From Bacteroidota bacterium (GTDB taxonomy: Bacteria; Bacteroidota; Bacteroidia; Bacteroidales; Prolixibacteraceae): a DNA stretch of 6,089 bases. The notes beneath the pieces are model-generated. The model was not told where the DNA came from. It was given only the letters and a program-made list of their open reading frames with translations, and made no database searches. Below, in pieces: positions 1-5,877 of this stretch. Position numbers and translations under genes: made by a program. Each line of letters begins with the position of its first letter. Position 1 is the first letter of the stretch. The stretch lies in assembly GCA_030632865.1 (NCBI GenBank), contig DAOVTY010000195.1, positions 1 through 6,089 of the forward strand. The letters are read 5' to 3'.

Positions 1-197
1 AAACAGTGAAGGATTCATTAGTTGACGGTAAGAATGTATATCTACGAGGTTTTGGTAGTTATATAGTGAAAAGAAGAGCAGAAAAAACAGCTCGTAATAT
101 TTCGAAAAACACAACTATAATTATTCCGGCACACAATATTCCTTCGTTTAAACCAGCGAAATCATTTGTATCTCAAGTTAAAAATAAAGTAAAATAA
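1..197 (+). CDS. HU/IHF-family DNA-binding protein, 3' part (5' end outside window)
   Basis: This is the C-terminal part of a small histone-like protein that bends and compacts DNA in the nucleoid as a dimer. The frame is open from the left edge, so the GTG at base 6 is an internal valine and the true start lies upstream. The visible part (about 64 residues) carries the HU beta-arm signature: DGKNVYLRGFGSY, then a basic stretch (KRRAEKTARNI), the arm-tip region ending in IIIPAHNIPSFKPAK, and a lysine-rich end. The proline in IPAHNIPSFKP sits where the DNA-intercalating arm proline is expected. The family is usually about 90-100 residues, so roughly a third is missing. A 30-codon ribosomal-type gene follows after 6 bases, then a terminator, so the two are probably co-transcribed. 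Whether it is best called HU or IHF-like cannot be settled from this fragment. Confidence 0.92.
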   Translation, partial: TVKDSLVDGKNVYLRGFGSYIVKRRAEKTARNISKNTTIIIPAHNIPSFKPAKSFVSQVKNKVK

Positions 198-203
198 ATA
201 GGT

Positions 204-296
204 ATGCCAAGCGGAAAGAAAAGAAAAAGACATAAGATGGCTACTCATAAACGCAAAAAAAGATTGCGTAAGAATAGACATAAAAAGAAAAAATAG
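204..296 (+). CDS. AURKAIP1/COX24-domain mini-protein (bS22/mS38-like), 30 aa
   Basis: This 30-codon gene starts MPSGKKRKRHKMATHKRKK and ends in a run of lysines. About two thirds of its residues are Lys, Arg or His. The pattern KRxKM-x-x-HKRKKRxRKxR matches the COX24/AURKAIP1 C-terminal motif, shared by mitochondrial ribosomal protein mS38 and the tiny mycobacterial ribosomal protein bS22. In Bacteroidota such 30-residue proteins are usually annotated as AURKAIP1/COX24-domain proteins. The inferred role is a small-subunit ribosomal peptide near the decoding region, held by contacts with rRNA phosphates. The ATG is the only reasonable start, 6 bases after the HU stop, and a strong terminator follows at 328. 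No clear Shine-Dalgarno precedes it, so translation probably depends on HU coupling or A-rich initiation. It is short enough to be missed by length-filtered gene callers. Confidence 0.87.
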   Translation: MPSGKKRKRHKMATHKRKKRLRKNRHKKKK

Positions 297-323
297 GAAT
301 ATTGAGTAATTCTTATTGAGAGT

Positions 324-354
324 TTTGATTAAACCTAAAGCATTACTATGTTTT
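324..354 (+). promoter_or_regulatory. Candidate rng promoter lying inside the upstream terminator
   Basis: TTTG at 324-327, a 19-base spacer and TATGTTTT at 347-354 match the Bacteroidota -33/-7 pattern (TTTG, 19-21 bases, TAnnTTTG) except at the last base of the -7 element. Transcription would start near 358-361, in the 3' arm of the terminator hairpin, so the new transcript could not form that hairpin. Only 38 bases separate the T-tract from the rng start, and I see no better candidate there. AT-rich sequence yields such matches by chance, hence modest confidence. Confidence 0.35.
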
Positions 355-368
355 AGGTTTAATTTTTT
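328..368 (+). terminator. Intrinsic terminator after HU / COX24-like gene
   Basis: A perfect 12-bp stem pairs 328-339 (ATTAAACCTAAA) with 352-363 (TTTAGGTTTAAT). It can extend inward by four more pairs (340-343 with 348-351, one of them G-U) to a four-base TACT loop, and a run of T covers 363-368. It ends the HU-containing transcript before rng. Confidence 0.85.
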
Positions 369-406
369 ATAAATAATAGTATTAATTTAAAATTACAGTA
401 AAGGTT

Positions 407-1957
407 GTGAGTAGCGATTTAATTATTGATGTAACTCCATCCGAAATTGTTATTGCCTTACAGGAGAATAAAAAACTTGTTGAATTATCAAGAGAACAAA
501 GCGGGGCTAAATTTGCCGTAGGAGATATTTACTTAGGCAAAGTAAAAAAGATTATGCCTAGTTTAAATGCCGCTTTTATTGATGTTGGTTACAGCAAAGA
601 TGCATTTCTGCATTATCTCGACATGGGGCCGCAATTTGCTACGTTAAACAAATTTCTACGGATTGCTTCTTCTAAAAAGAACAATCTTTCTTCCATTTCA
701 AGGATCCATTCAGAACCTGATATTAACAAAGGAGGAAAAGTTAACGAGATTTTAAAAGTAGGTCAGAAAATTTTGGTTCAAGTTTCAAAAGAACCAATTT
801 CTACAAAAGGACCACGATTAACTTCAGAAATATCTATAGCAGGGCGGAATCTGGTTTTAATGCCATTTAGCGATAAGGTTTCAGTATCGCAAAAGATTAG
901 AACCAACGAAGAGAAAAGTAGGCTAAAAAAATTAGTTCAAAGTATTAAGCCACGTAAATATGGAATAATAGTTCGAACAGTAGCCGAAGGAAAGAAAGTA
1001 GCTGAACTCGACAAGGAGCTGAACAGATTAGTTGATAAATGGGAAACCATTTTTAATAAACTTCGTCGTATTTATGCACCAGCTTTGGTGATTGGCGAAA
1101 TGGACAGAACAACTGCACTGTTACGCGACATTTATCATCCTAAGTTTAATAGTATTATTGTTAACGATCAATCGGTATGCAACGAAGTTTCCGATTACAT
1201 AGGCAGTATTCAGTCTGACAAAAAGAAAATTGTAAAGTATTACAATGGGCGACAACCTATTTTCGAACATTTTGGAATCGGAAAACAGATAAAAAGCTCA
1301 TTTGGTAAAACAGTTTCTTTTAAAGAAGGTGCGTATTTAATCGTAGAACATACAGAAGCATTTCATGTAATTGACGTTAACAGTGGTAATAGGGCGAAAG
1401 CAGGGTTGGATCAGGAGACCAATGCATTGGATGTAAACATGGCGGCCTGCGATGAGGCAGCAAGACAATTACGGTTGCGAGACATGGGAGGAATCATTGT
1501 TATTGATTTCATAGACATGCACGTGGCTGCTAATAGGCAAAAAGTGTTTGAGCACATGAAAACTGTTATGGCAGTTGACCGTACTAAACACAATATTTTG
1601 CCACTTAGCAAGTTTTGCCTAATGCAAATTACCAGGCAGAGAGTACGCCCCGAGGAGAGTATTGAGACAGCAGAAAGTTGTCCGACTTGTAAGGGAAGCG
1701 GAAAAATTGTTCCTACAGTTTTATTTGCCGACGAGCTAGACGGTAAAGTAAAATATGTTCTTAATGATTTAAACAAGAAAAAACTGTTGCTTAAAGTCCA
1801 CCCATATGTGGCAGCATATTTAACCAAAGGTTTTAAATGCCTGCAAAACAAATGGTTTTTCAACAATTTTAAATGGGTAAAAATTGAAGCAAACAATTCA
1901 TATTCCTTTCTGGAATATCACTTTTTTGACGAAAATCAAGAAGAAATTATACTCTAA
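407..1957 (+). CDS. rng: Ribonuclease G (RNase E/G family)
   Basis: This is a single-strand endoribonuclease acting in rRNA 5'-end maturation and mRNA decay in the cytoplasm. The 516 residues slightly exceed E. coli RNase G (489) and lack the long C-terminal scaffold of RNase E. The N-terminus (LIIDVTPSEIVIAL) is RNase G-like. An S1 RNA-binding domain covers about residues 37-127 (GDIYLGKVKKIMPSLNAAFIDVG), with a polar, Ser/Lys-rich stretch at about 85-112. The 5'-sensor/RNase H-like region follows, including STKGPRLTSEI and YNGRQPIFEHFGI. The catalytic Mg-binding aspartates are D323 in VIDVNSG and D367 in GGIIVIDFIDM. The Zn-link CPTCKGSG (C425, C428) is present, so dimerisation through zinc is expected. 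The start is GTG, since no in-frame ATG lies between it and an upstream stop at 383. AAAGG at 401-404 is only two bases away, too close for a good Shine-Dalgarno. It stands alone between two terminators. Confidence 0.97.
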   Translation: MSSDLIIDVTPSEIVIALQENKKLVELSREQSGAKFAVGDIYLGKVKKIMPSLNAAFIDVGYSKDAFLHYLDMGPQFATLNKFLRIASSKKNNLSSISRIHSEPDINKGGKVNEILKVGQKILVQVSKEPISTKGPRLTSEISIAGRNLVLMPFSDKVSVSQKIRTNEEKSRLKKLVQSIKPRKYGIIVRTVAEGKKVAELDKELNRLVDKWETIFNKLRRIYAPALVIGEMDRTTALLRDIYHPKFNSIIVNDQSVCNEVSDYIGSIQSDKKKIVKYYNGRQPIFEHFGIGKQIKSSFGKTVSFKEGAYLIVEHTEAFHVIDVNSGNRAKAGLDQETNALDVNMAACDEAARQLRLRDMGGIIVIDFIDMHVAANRQKVFEHMKTVMAVDRTKHNILPLSKFCLMQITRQRVRPEESIETAESCPTCKGSGKIVPTVLFADELDGKVKYVLNDLNKKKLLLKVHPYVAAYLTKGFKCLQNKWFFNNFKWVKIEANNSYSFLEYHFFDENQEEIIL

Positions 1958-1996
1958 AAAAAAAGAGCCGTTCAGAAATAGAGCGGCTCTTTTTTT
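1958..1996 (+). terminator. Intrinsic terminator of rng
   Basis: GAGCCGTTC at 1965-1973 pairs with 1981-1989 (one G-U pair), leaving a 7-base loop. The stem is flanked by seven A on the left (1958-1964) and seven T on the right (1990-1996). It begins directly after the rng stop codon. The matching A and T tracts would also let it work on the opposite strand, but no minus-strand gene is present. Confidence 0.92.
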
Positions 1997-2002
1997 GTAA
2001 AA

Positions 2003-2100
2003 ATTTGTTAAAAATCCTTTTTATGTCAACCAAATTACATATTTATTTGTCATAAATCAGAATATTTGTCAGACCGTAGCAAATGGTGTAATATTTGTTA
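2003..2100 (+). repeat. Four direct copies of ATTTGTYA upstream of dsbD
   Basis: ATTTGTTA at 2003-2010, ATTTGTCA at 2045-2052, ATTTGTCA at 2064-2071 and ATTTGTTA at 2093-2100 are on the same strand, with start-to-start spacings of 42, 19 and 29 bases. The last three share a preceding T (TATTTGTYA). They may be overlapping -33/-7 promoter elements, since TTTG is the core of both, or sites for a regulator. The sequence is AT-rich, so chance is possible. Confidence 0.35.
2065..2097 (+). promoter_or_regulatory. Candidate dsbD promoter
   Basis: TTTG at 2065-2068, 21 bases, then AATATTTG at 2090-2097 fits the Bacteroidota TTTG / TAnnTTTG arrangement with one mismatch at the first base of the -7 element. 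Transcription would start near 2101-2104, giving an untranslated leader of roughly 45-50 bases. It follows the rng terminator, as expected for a separate transcription unit. Confidence 0.45.
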
Positions 2101-2149
2101 CCTGCAATATTCTGTATTTTAAGATATGAAATAATCTATTTAATTAAAT

Positions 2150-4084
2150 ATGAAAAAGACAACTTTTGTTTTAGCACTAATTTTTATAACGCTGTTTTCG
2201 CAAGCTCAAATTATTAACCCAACTACGTGGACATTCGATTCGAAACAGAATGGGAATGAAGTTGATTTGATATTTACAGCAAGTATCGAAAATGGGTGGC
2301 ATTTATATGATACATATCTTCCTGAAGGTGGACCAATTGCAACCTCGTTTGTATTTGCCGATTCTACTTTGTTCGAATTCGTTGGAGAGATTCATAAAAG
2401 TCCGGAGCCAGAAATTCATTTCGACGAAACATTTAAGATGAATGTCGGGTATTTTAGTAATGAAGCAGTAATCGTACAAAAAATTAGATTAAAGAACCCA
2501 GGAGAGATTAAAATAGATGGTTATGTAGAGTTTATGAGTTGCAACGACGAAACTTGTACCCCACCAGAAGAAGTTGAGTTTTCGTTTAGTTTTACTAATA
2601 ATGAAGCTGCTATTGCTACTACTGAAACAAGCGGTAGCGAGACTCCCGATTCTGACTCAGGAAGTAAACAAACATTATGGCTATTTATTTTAATATCTGC
2701 ATTAGCAGGTTTTGCCGCAATATTAACACCATGTGTTTTTCCAATGATTCCAATGACAGTTTCGTTTTTTATGCGAGGTAGCGATAACCGTGGAAAATCT
2801 ATTAGAAACGGAATCTTTTTTGGGCTATCAATCGTATTAATTTTCACATTACTTGGGGCACTGTTTTCATTTGGAATTTTTGGGCCAAATGTGGGAAGCA
2901 TTCTAAGTACACACTGGATTCCTAATTTATTATTCTTCGTTTTGTTTCTAATATTTGCAATATCATTTTTTGGGGCATTCGAAATTTTGCTTCCAAATAG
3001 TTTAGTTAATAAAACTGATGCAAAAGCTGACAAAGGTGGTTTAATTGGAGCATTTTTTATGGCATTAACTACAGTTATTGTTTCGTTCTCTTGTACTGGT
3101 CCTTTTATTGGTGCTTTAATAATCGAAGCAGTTCAGGATGGAGGAATGCGCCCTTTAATTGGAATGTTCGTATTTGGGTTAGCATTTGCAACACCGTTTA
3201 CATTGCTTGCAATATTCCCATCGGCATTAAATAAACTTCCAAAATCTGGAGCTTGGCTAAATTCAATTAAGGTAGTTTTTGCTTTTATACTTCTTGCATT
3301 TGGATTGAAGTTTTTAAGCAATATCGATCAGGTATACGGATTTGGAATACTAAATCGTGAAATATACCTCTCGATGTGGATTGTTATTTTCTCAATTCTA
3401 GGAATGTATTTCCTAGGGAAAGTTAAATTCTCGCACGATAGTGATTTACCTTTTGTTGGAGTTGGTCGATTATTCCTTTCGATTGTAACATTTACTTTCG
3501 TTATGTACTTGTTCACCGGACTACTTGGTGCTCCATTGGCATCCGTTTCAGCATTGATACCACCACCGAGTAATCACTCGTATGTGTCTAATATAGGAAA
3601 TGTTGCGAGCGATAATCCGGCAGCAGAATTATGCGGCCCTGCAAAATATGGAGACAAATTACACTTGCCTCACGGATTACCTGGATATTTCGATCTTGAA
3701 CAAGGACTGGCATGTGCAAAAGAGCAAAACAAACCTGTATTTTTGGTTTTTAAAGGACACACTTGTTCCAATTGCAAAAAAATGGAGAACTCAGTTTGGA
3801 TGGATTCTGAAACTCAAAAAATGATGGCTGAAAAATATATAGTTGTTGCTTTATATACCGATGATAGAACAAAACTTACTGAGAGCGAATGGATTACTTC
3901 TGATATAGATGGGAAGATTAAAAAAACGATGGGGACTAAGAACCTCGATTTGCAAATTTCTAACTATGGAACAAATAGTATTCCATATCATGTAATTATT
4001 CAGCCAGATGGAACTGAAAAGAAAATGAGTGTAACCTATGACAATGATGAGTTTCGTGAATTTCTTGCCAATGGATTGAAATAG
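2150..4084 (+). CDS. dsbD: Thiol:disulfide interchange protein DsbD (protein-disulfide reductase)
   Basis: This inner-membrane protein carries electrons from cytoplasmic thioredoxin to periplasmic thiol proteins such as disulfide isomerases and cytochrome c maturation factors. The 644 residues show the full three-domain plan. A signal peptide covers about residues 1-19 (cleavage likely after SQA, before QIINP). The periplasmic alpha domain (about 20-150) carries C131 and C136 in SCNDETC. The beta domain has about eight membrane segments between residues 174 and 470, with C195 in LTPCVFPMIP and C315 in FSCTGPFIG. A C-terminal thioredoxin-like gamma domain (about 512-644) carries C539-S-N-C542 and a likely cis-proline at P612. 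All six redox cysteines of the family are thus present. Two extra cysteines, C495 and C522, lie in the linker and early gamma region. The linker (about 471-510) is Pro/Asn-rich. The ATG directly precedes a typical signal sequence. The start is preceded by AT-rich DNA without a Shine-Dalgarno. It appears monocistronic. Confidence 0.97.
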   Translation: MKKTTFVLALIFITLFSQAQIINPTTWTFDSKQNGNEVDLIFTASIENGWHLYDTYLPEGGPIATSFVFADSTLFEFVGEIHKSPEPEIHFDETFKMNVGYFSNEAVIVQKIRLKNPGEIKIDGYVEFMSCNDETCTPPEEVEFSFSFTNNEAAIATTETSGSETPDSDSGSKQTLWLFILISALAGFAAILTPCVFPMIPMTVSFFMRGSDNRGKSIRNGIFFGLSIVLIFTLLGALFSFGIFGPNVGSILSTHWIPNLLFFVLFLIFAISFFGAFEILLPNSLVNKTDAKADKGGLIGAFFMALTTVIVSFSCTGPFIGALIIEAVQDGGMRPLIGMFVFGLAFATPFTLLAIFPSALNKLPKSGAWLNSIKVVFAFILLAFGLKFLSNIDQVYGFGILNREIYLSMWIVIFSILGMYFLGKVKFSHDSDLPFVGVGRLFLSIVTFTFVMYLFTGLLGAPLASVSALIPPPSNHSYVSNIGNVASDNPAAELCGPAKYGDKLHLPHGLPGYFDLEQGLACAKEQNKPVFLVFKGHTCSNCKKMENSVWMDSETQKMMAEKYIVVALYTDDRTKLTESEWITSDIDGKIKKTMGTKNLDLQISNYGTNSIPYHVIIQPDGTEKKMSVTYDNDEFREFLANGLK

Positions 4085-4094
4085 AGAAAGCATT

Positions 4095-4137
4095 AAAAAA
4101 AAAGCTCCGAGTTTAAATTAAACTCGGAGCTTTTTTT
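4095..4137 (+). terminator. Strong intrinsic terminator of dsbD
   Basis: AGCTCCGAGTTTAA (4103-4116) and its exact complement (4118-4131) form a near-perfect palindrome, with a nine-A tract on the left (4095-4103) and seven T on the right (4131-4137). The GC-rich part, GCTCCGAG, gives a stable stem. It starts about 10 bases after the dsbD stop codon. Confidence 0.94.
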
Positions 4138-4146
4138 ATTCTAGTT

Positions 4147-5001
4147 ATGATATATTTATTAGCAAGTATATTCTCCTCATCAATGATTTATGTGGTTTTT
4201 AGAGTGGCAAAAAACTACTCTTGCAACTTATCTCCACTTATAACAATAAATTATTTAACAGCTACTATTTTAGGGTTTTTACTATTTAACTCTGAGGGAG
4301 GCGAAGTTTGGAGCAACTCAACACAATGGCTTCCATTTGGGGTTTTGCTTGGCATTTTTTTTATTGTAATGTTCTATTTAATTGGAAATTCGTCGCAAAA
4401 GGCAGGAATAACTGTTACTACTTTAGCTAATAAACTTTCGTTGGTTTTTCCGGTTTTATTTTCACTCTTATATTTCAACGAAGAAATCACTATTCTAAAA
4501 ACAGCAGGATTATTAACAGCTTTTGTAGCTGTATTTTTAACCGTTTACAAAAAAGAATTTAAAAAAACCAACTTATTATTTATTATTCTACCAATTGTTA
4601 TATTTATTGGAAGCGGAATTACCGATTCGGTTATAAAATTTGTGCAAGCAGTAAAAATCAACTCCCAGGAAGTTTCAATTTTTACAACATTTGTATTTTT
4701 AATTGCATTTATAATAGGTTTAATAATATCTCTTTCTCAAAATAAAATTCAAAAATTCATACACTATCCTACTTTAGTTTTAGGCATTTTACTGGGTGTT
4801 GTAAATTTCGGCTCGTTGTATTTCATAATAAATGCTTTAAATAAAAGCAAACTAAATAGTTCAATGGTTTTTGCAATAAATAATATGTCGATTGTGGCTC
4901 TTTGTGCACTTTTAGGTCTTTTTATTTTTCATGAAAAACTCAATAAAATAAATATTATTGGTATTTTATTAGCAATATTAAGTTTATACTTGCTAATATG
5001 A
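4147..5001 (+). CDS. EamA/DMT-superfamily transporter, ten predicted membrane helices
   Basis: This is an integral inner-membrane protein of the drug/metabolite transporter superfamily. The substrate cannot be read from sequence; relatives export amino acids, metabolites or drugs. The 284 residues form about ten hydrophobic segments (roughly 2-20, 28-48, 60-80, 90-109, 116-134, 142-160, 177-197, 207-229, 240-260, 266-284), in two five-helix halves. The internal EamA duplication shows in the ends of the halves: FNEEITILKTAGLLTAFVAV (from 110) and FHEKLNKINIIGILLAILSL (from 261) share F-x-E followed by a Gly-containing helix. The protein ends almost immediately after the last helix. The ATG is only nine bases past the dsbD terminator T-tract, with no obvious ribosome site and no room for a separate promoter between them. 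Its stop overlaps the yigZ start (ATGA), so the two are translated as a pair. An assigned function beyond 'transporter' would be guesswork. Confidence 0.93.
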   Translation: MIYLLASIFSSSMIYVVFRVAKNYSCNLSPLITINYLTATILGFLLFNSEGGEVWSNSTQWLPFGVLLGIFFIVMFYLIGNSSQKAGITVTTLANKLSLVFPVLFSLLYFNEEITILKTAGLLTAFVAVFLTVYKKEFKKTNLLFIILPIVIFIGSGITDSVIKFVQAVKINSQEVSIFTTFVFLIAFIIGLIISLSQNKIQKFIHYPTLVLGILLGVVNFGSLYFIINALNKSKLNSSMVFAINNMSIVALCALLGLFIFHEKLNKINIIGILLAILSLYLLI

Positions 5002-5606
5002 TAAACGACAAATACAATACTATTGAAAAGGAAAGTCGAGGCTATTTTAAAGATAAAGGGAGCAAATTTTATTCTTATGCATTTCCGCTTCAAACCGAAG
5101 AAAAAGTAAAAGAGATAATTGCCCAATTGAAGAAAGAACACCACAGCGCAAGGCATTATTGTTATGCATGGAGACTAGGAACCGATAGTATTAGATATAG
5201 AGCAAATGATGACGGCGAGCCCTCCTCCACTGCAGGAAAGCCAATACTTGGGCAATTATTAAGTTTCGATGTAACAAATACTTTAGTTATTGTAGTTCGT
5301 TATTTTGGAGGTACACTTTTAGGTGTTAGTGGATTAATAAACGCATACAAAAATGCAGCTACAAATGCTCTTACCAATGCAGAAATAAAAAATAAATTAA
5401 TTAAAATTAGATATAAAATCAGTTTTACTTATAACGAGTTGAATGATGTGATGCATCTATTAAAACAACAGGATTATACTATTATAGAAACTGATTTTAA
5501 AGAGAGTTGCAGCCTTATTTTTTCGGTCCGAAAATCGGAGGCAGAAAATGCTGAAAGACTATTCAGCGAATTATATAAAGTACATCTTAAAGTTATTGAA
5601 AAGTAA
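4998..5606 (+). CDS. yigZ: YigZ/IMPACT-family protein (UPF0029 + DUF1949)
   Basis: This is a soluble protein of the YigZ/IMPACT family. Eukaryotic IMPACT modulates the Gcn2 stress kinase; the bacterial role is unsettled, with nucleic-acid binding suggested from structures. The 202 residues match the usual length of about 200. The N-terminal UPF0029 domain (about 15-125) shows KDKGSKFYSYAFPL, HSARHYCYAWRLG, the hallmark NDDGEPSSTAGKPIL (70-84) and RYFGGTLLGVSGL (101-113). The C-terminal part (about 135-195) corresponds to the ferredoxin-like DUF1949 domain and is more variable. The ATG overlaps the stop of the transporter by four bases, which fixes this start and suggests translational coupling. 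No terminator follows immediately. The first one downstream is at 5838, so yigZ mRNA may run through the pyrB leader. Confidence 0.95.
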   Translation: MINDKYNTIEKESRGYFKDKGSKFYSYAFPLQTEEKVKEIIAQLKKEHHSARHYCYAWRLGTDSIRYRANDDGEPSSTAGKPILGQLLSFDVTNTLVIVVRYFGGTLLGVSGLINAYKNAATNALTNAEIKNKLIKIRYKISFTYNELNDVMHLLKQQDYTIIETDFKESCSLIFSVRKSEAENAERLFSELYKVHLKVIEK

Positions 5607-5670
5607 AATACTGTTAATAAAATGCTAATAAGTAATATATTGGAAATTCATTTATAGTTATTATTCACAT

Positions 5671-5678
5671 TAATTTTG
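5671..5678 (+). promoter_or_regulatory. pyrB: Candidate pyrB promoter, -7 element TAATTTTG
   Basis: TAATTTTG matches the Bacteroidota -7 consensus TAnnTTTG exactly. The -33 region is weak: the best-spaced tetramer is TTCA at 5647-5650, 20 bases upstream. Transcription would start near 5682-5685, about 225 bases before pyrB. A second partial match, CATATTTG at 5730-5737, has no partner at the right distance. Confidence 0.5.
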
Positions 5679-5683
5679 ACGCC

Positions 5684-5839
5684 ATGTTGCAACACTCTTT
5701 TAATCACCTCTTTTTATTCTATAGAGACTCATATTTGTCGGAAAAAGTTTCTATTTGCGAGAGTTACGGCAATAATCATTTTTATAAAAAAGACAATCAA
5801 TATAAACGAAAAGGCATAATAACTTTTTCGTTAGATTAA
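5684..5839 (+). CDS. Possible 51-codon leader ORF upstream of pyrB
   Basis: The ORF begins MLQHSFNHLFLFYRDSYLSE and ends in KGIITFSLD. I recognise no protein family. It has no signal peptide or domain, and its composition (many Phe, Tyr, Asn, Lys) is what AT-rich DNA gives. Position is the argument for it. The ATG sits at or within a couple of bases of the predicted transcription start, so it would be nearly leaderless. Its early codons are U-rich, and its stop (5837-5839) overlaps the first bases of the terminator stem, so a ribosome finishing there would cover the terminator's 5' arm. Enteric pyrL, a leader peptide of 44 residues, is positioned comparably. A chance open frame is quite possible, since 51 codons is not long. 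Confidence 0.3.
   Translation: MLQHSFNHLFLFYRDSYLSEKVSICESYGNNHFYKKDNQYKRKGIITFSLD
5805..5832 (+). promoter_or_regulatory. Hairpin just upstream of the attenuator (pause-like)
   Basis: AACGAAAAGG (5805-5814) pairs with CTTTTTCGTT (5823-5832), ten pairs including one G-U, around an 8-base loop. The 3' arm contains five consecutive T, and the structure ends six bases before the terminator stem. In the enteric pyrBI leader a U-rich pause hairpin precedes the attenuator, and this could play the same part. Confidence 0.4.
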
Positions 5840-5877
5840 AACCAATATTTATATTATTTAAATATTGGTTTTTTTTT
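5838..5877 (+). terminator. Intrinsic terminator / attenuator before pyrB
   Basis: AAAACCAATATTTA (5838-5851) pairs perfectly with TAAATATTGGTTTT (5859-5872) around a 7-base loop, and the T-run spans 5869-5877. The stem is long but has only two G-C pairs, so it is weaker than the terminators of rng and dsbD, which would suit a regulated site. It lies 231 bases after the yigZ stop and 31 bases before pyrB. Confidence 0.83.

Noticed and set aside
1411..1896. 161-codon open frame on the minus strand inside rng
   Set aside because: It lies wholly within rng, whose catalytic motifs are intact. The translation shows no family signature and has no separate promoter.
2023..2055. Ten-codon ORF (MSTKLHIYLS) before dsbD
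   Set aside because: It is very short and lies upstream of the likely dsbD promoter; chance in AT-rich DNA is the better explanation.
2521..3033. 170-codon minus-strand frame inside dsbD
   Set aside because: It is an antisense shadow of the DsbD alpha domain and first membrane helices, with no recognisable motif.
3133..3516. Two 62-codon minus-strand frames (3133-3321 and 3328-3516) inside dsbD
   Set aside because: Short antisense frames of low-complexity membrane-helix DNA, without start context or motifs.
3600..3824. 74-codon plus-strand frame overlapping the thioredoxin domain of dsbD
   Set aside because: It is a different frame of an intact conserved domain (CSNC motif); its product resembles no family.
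3851..4093. 80-codon minus-strand frame at the end of dsbD
   Set aside because: Antisense to the C-terminal part of the thioredoxin domain, with no family resemblance.
4929..5156. 75-codon minus-strand frame across the transporter-yigZ junction
   Set aside because: It spans the overlap of two well-supported plus-strand genes, and its hydrophobic content is antisense of AT-rich DNA.
5633..5645. AATATATTGG near 5633-5643 as a possible anti-terminator strand, resembling the terminator's 3' arm AATATTGG
   Set aside because: It lies upstream of the predicted transcription start, so it would only be in read-through yigZ mRNA, and the match to the terminator is imperfect.
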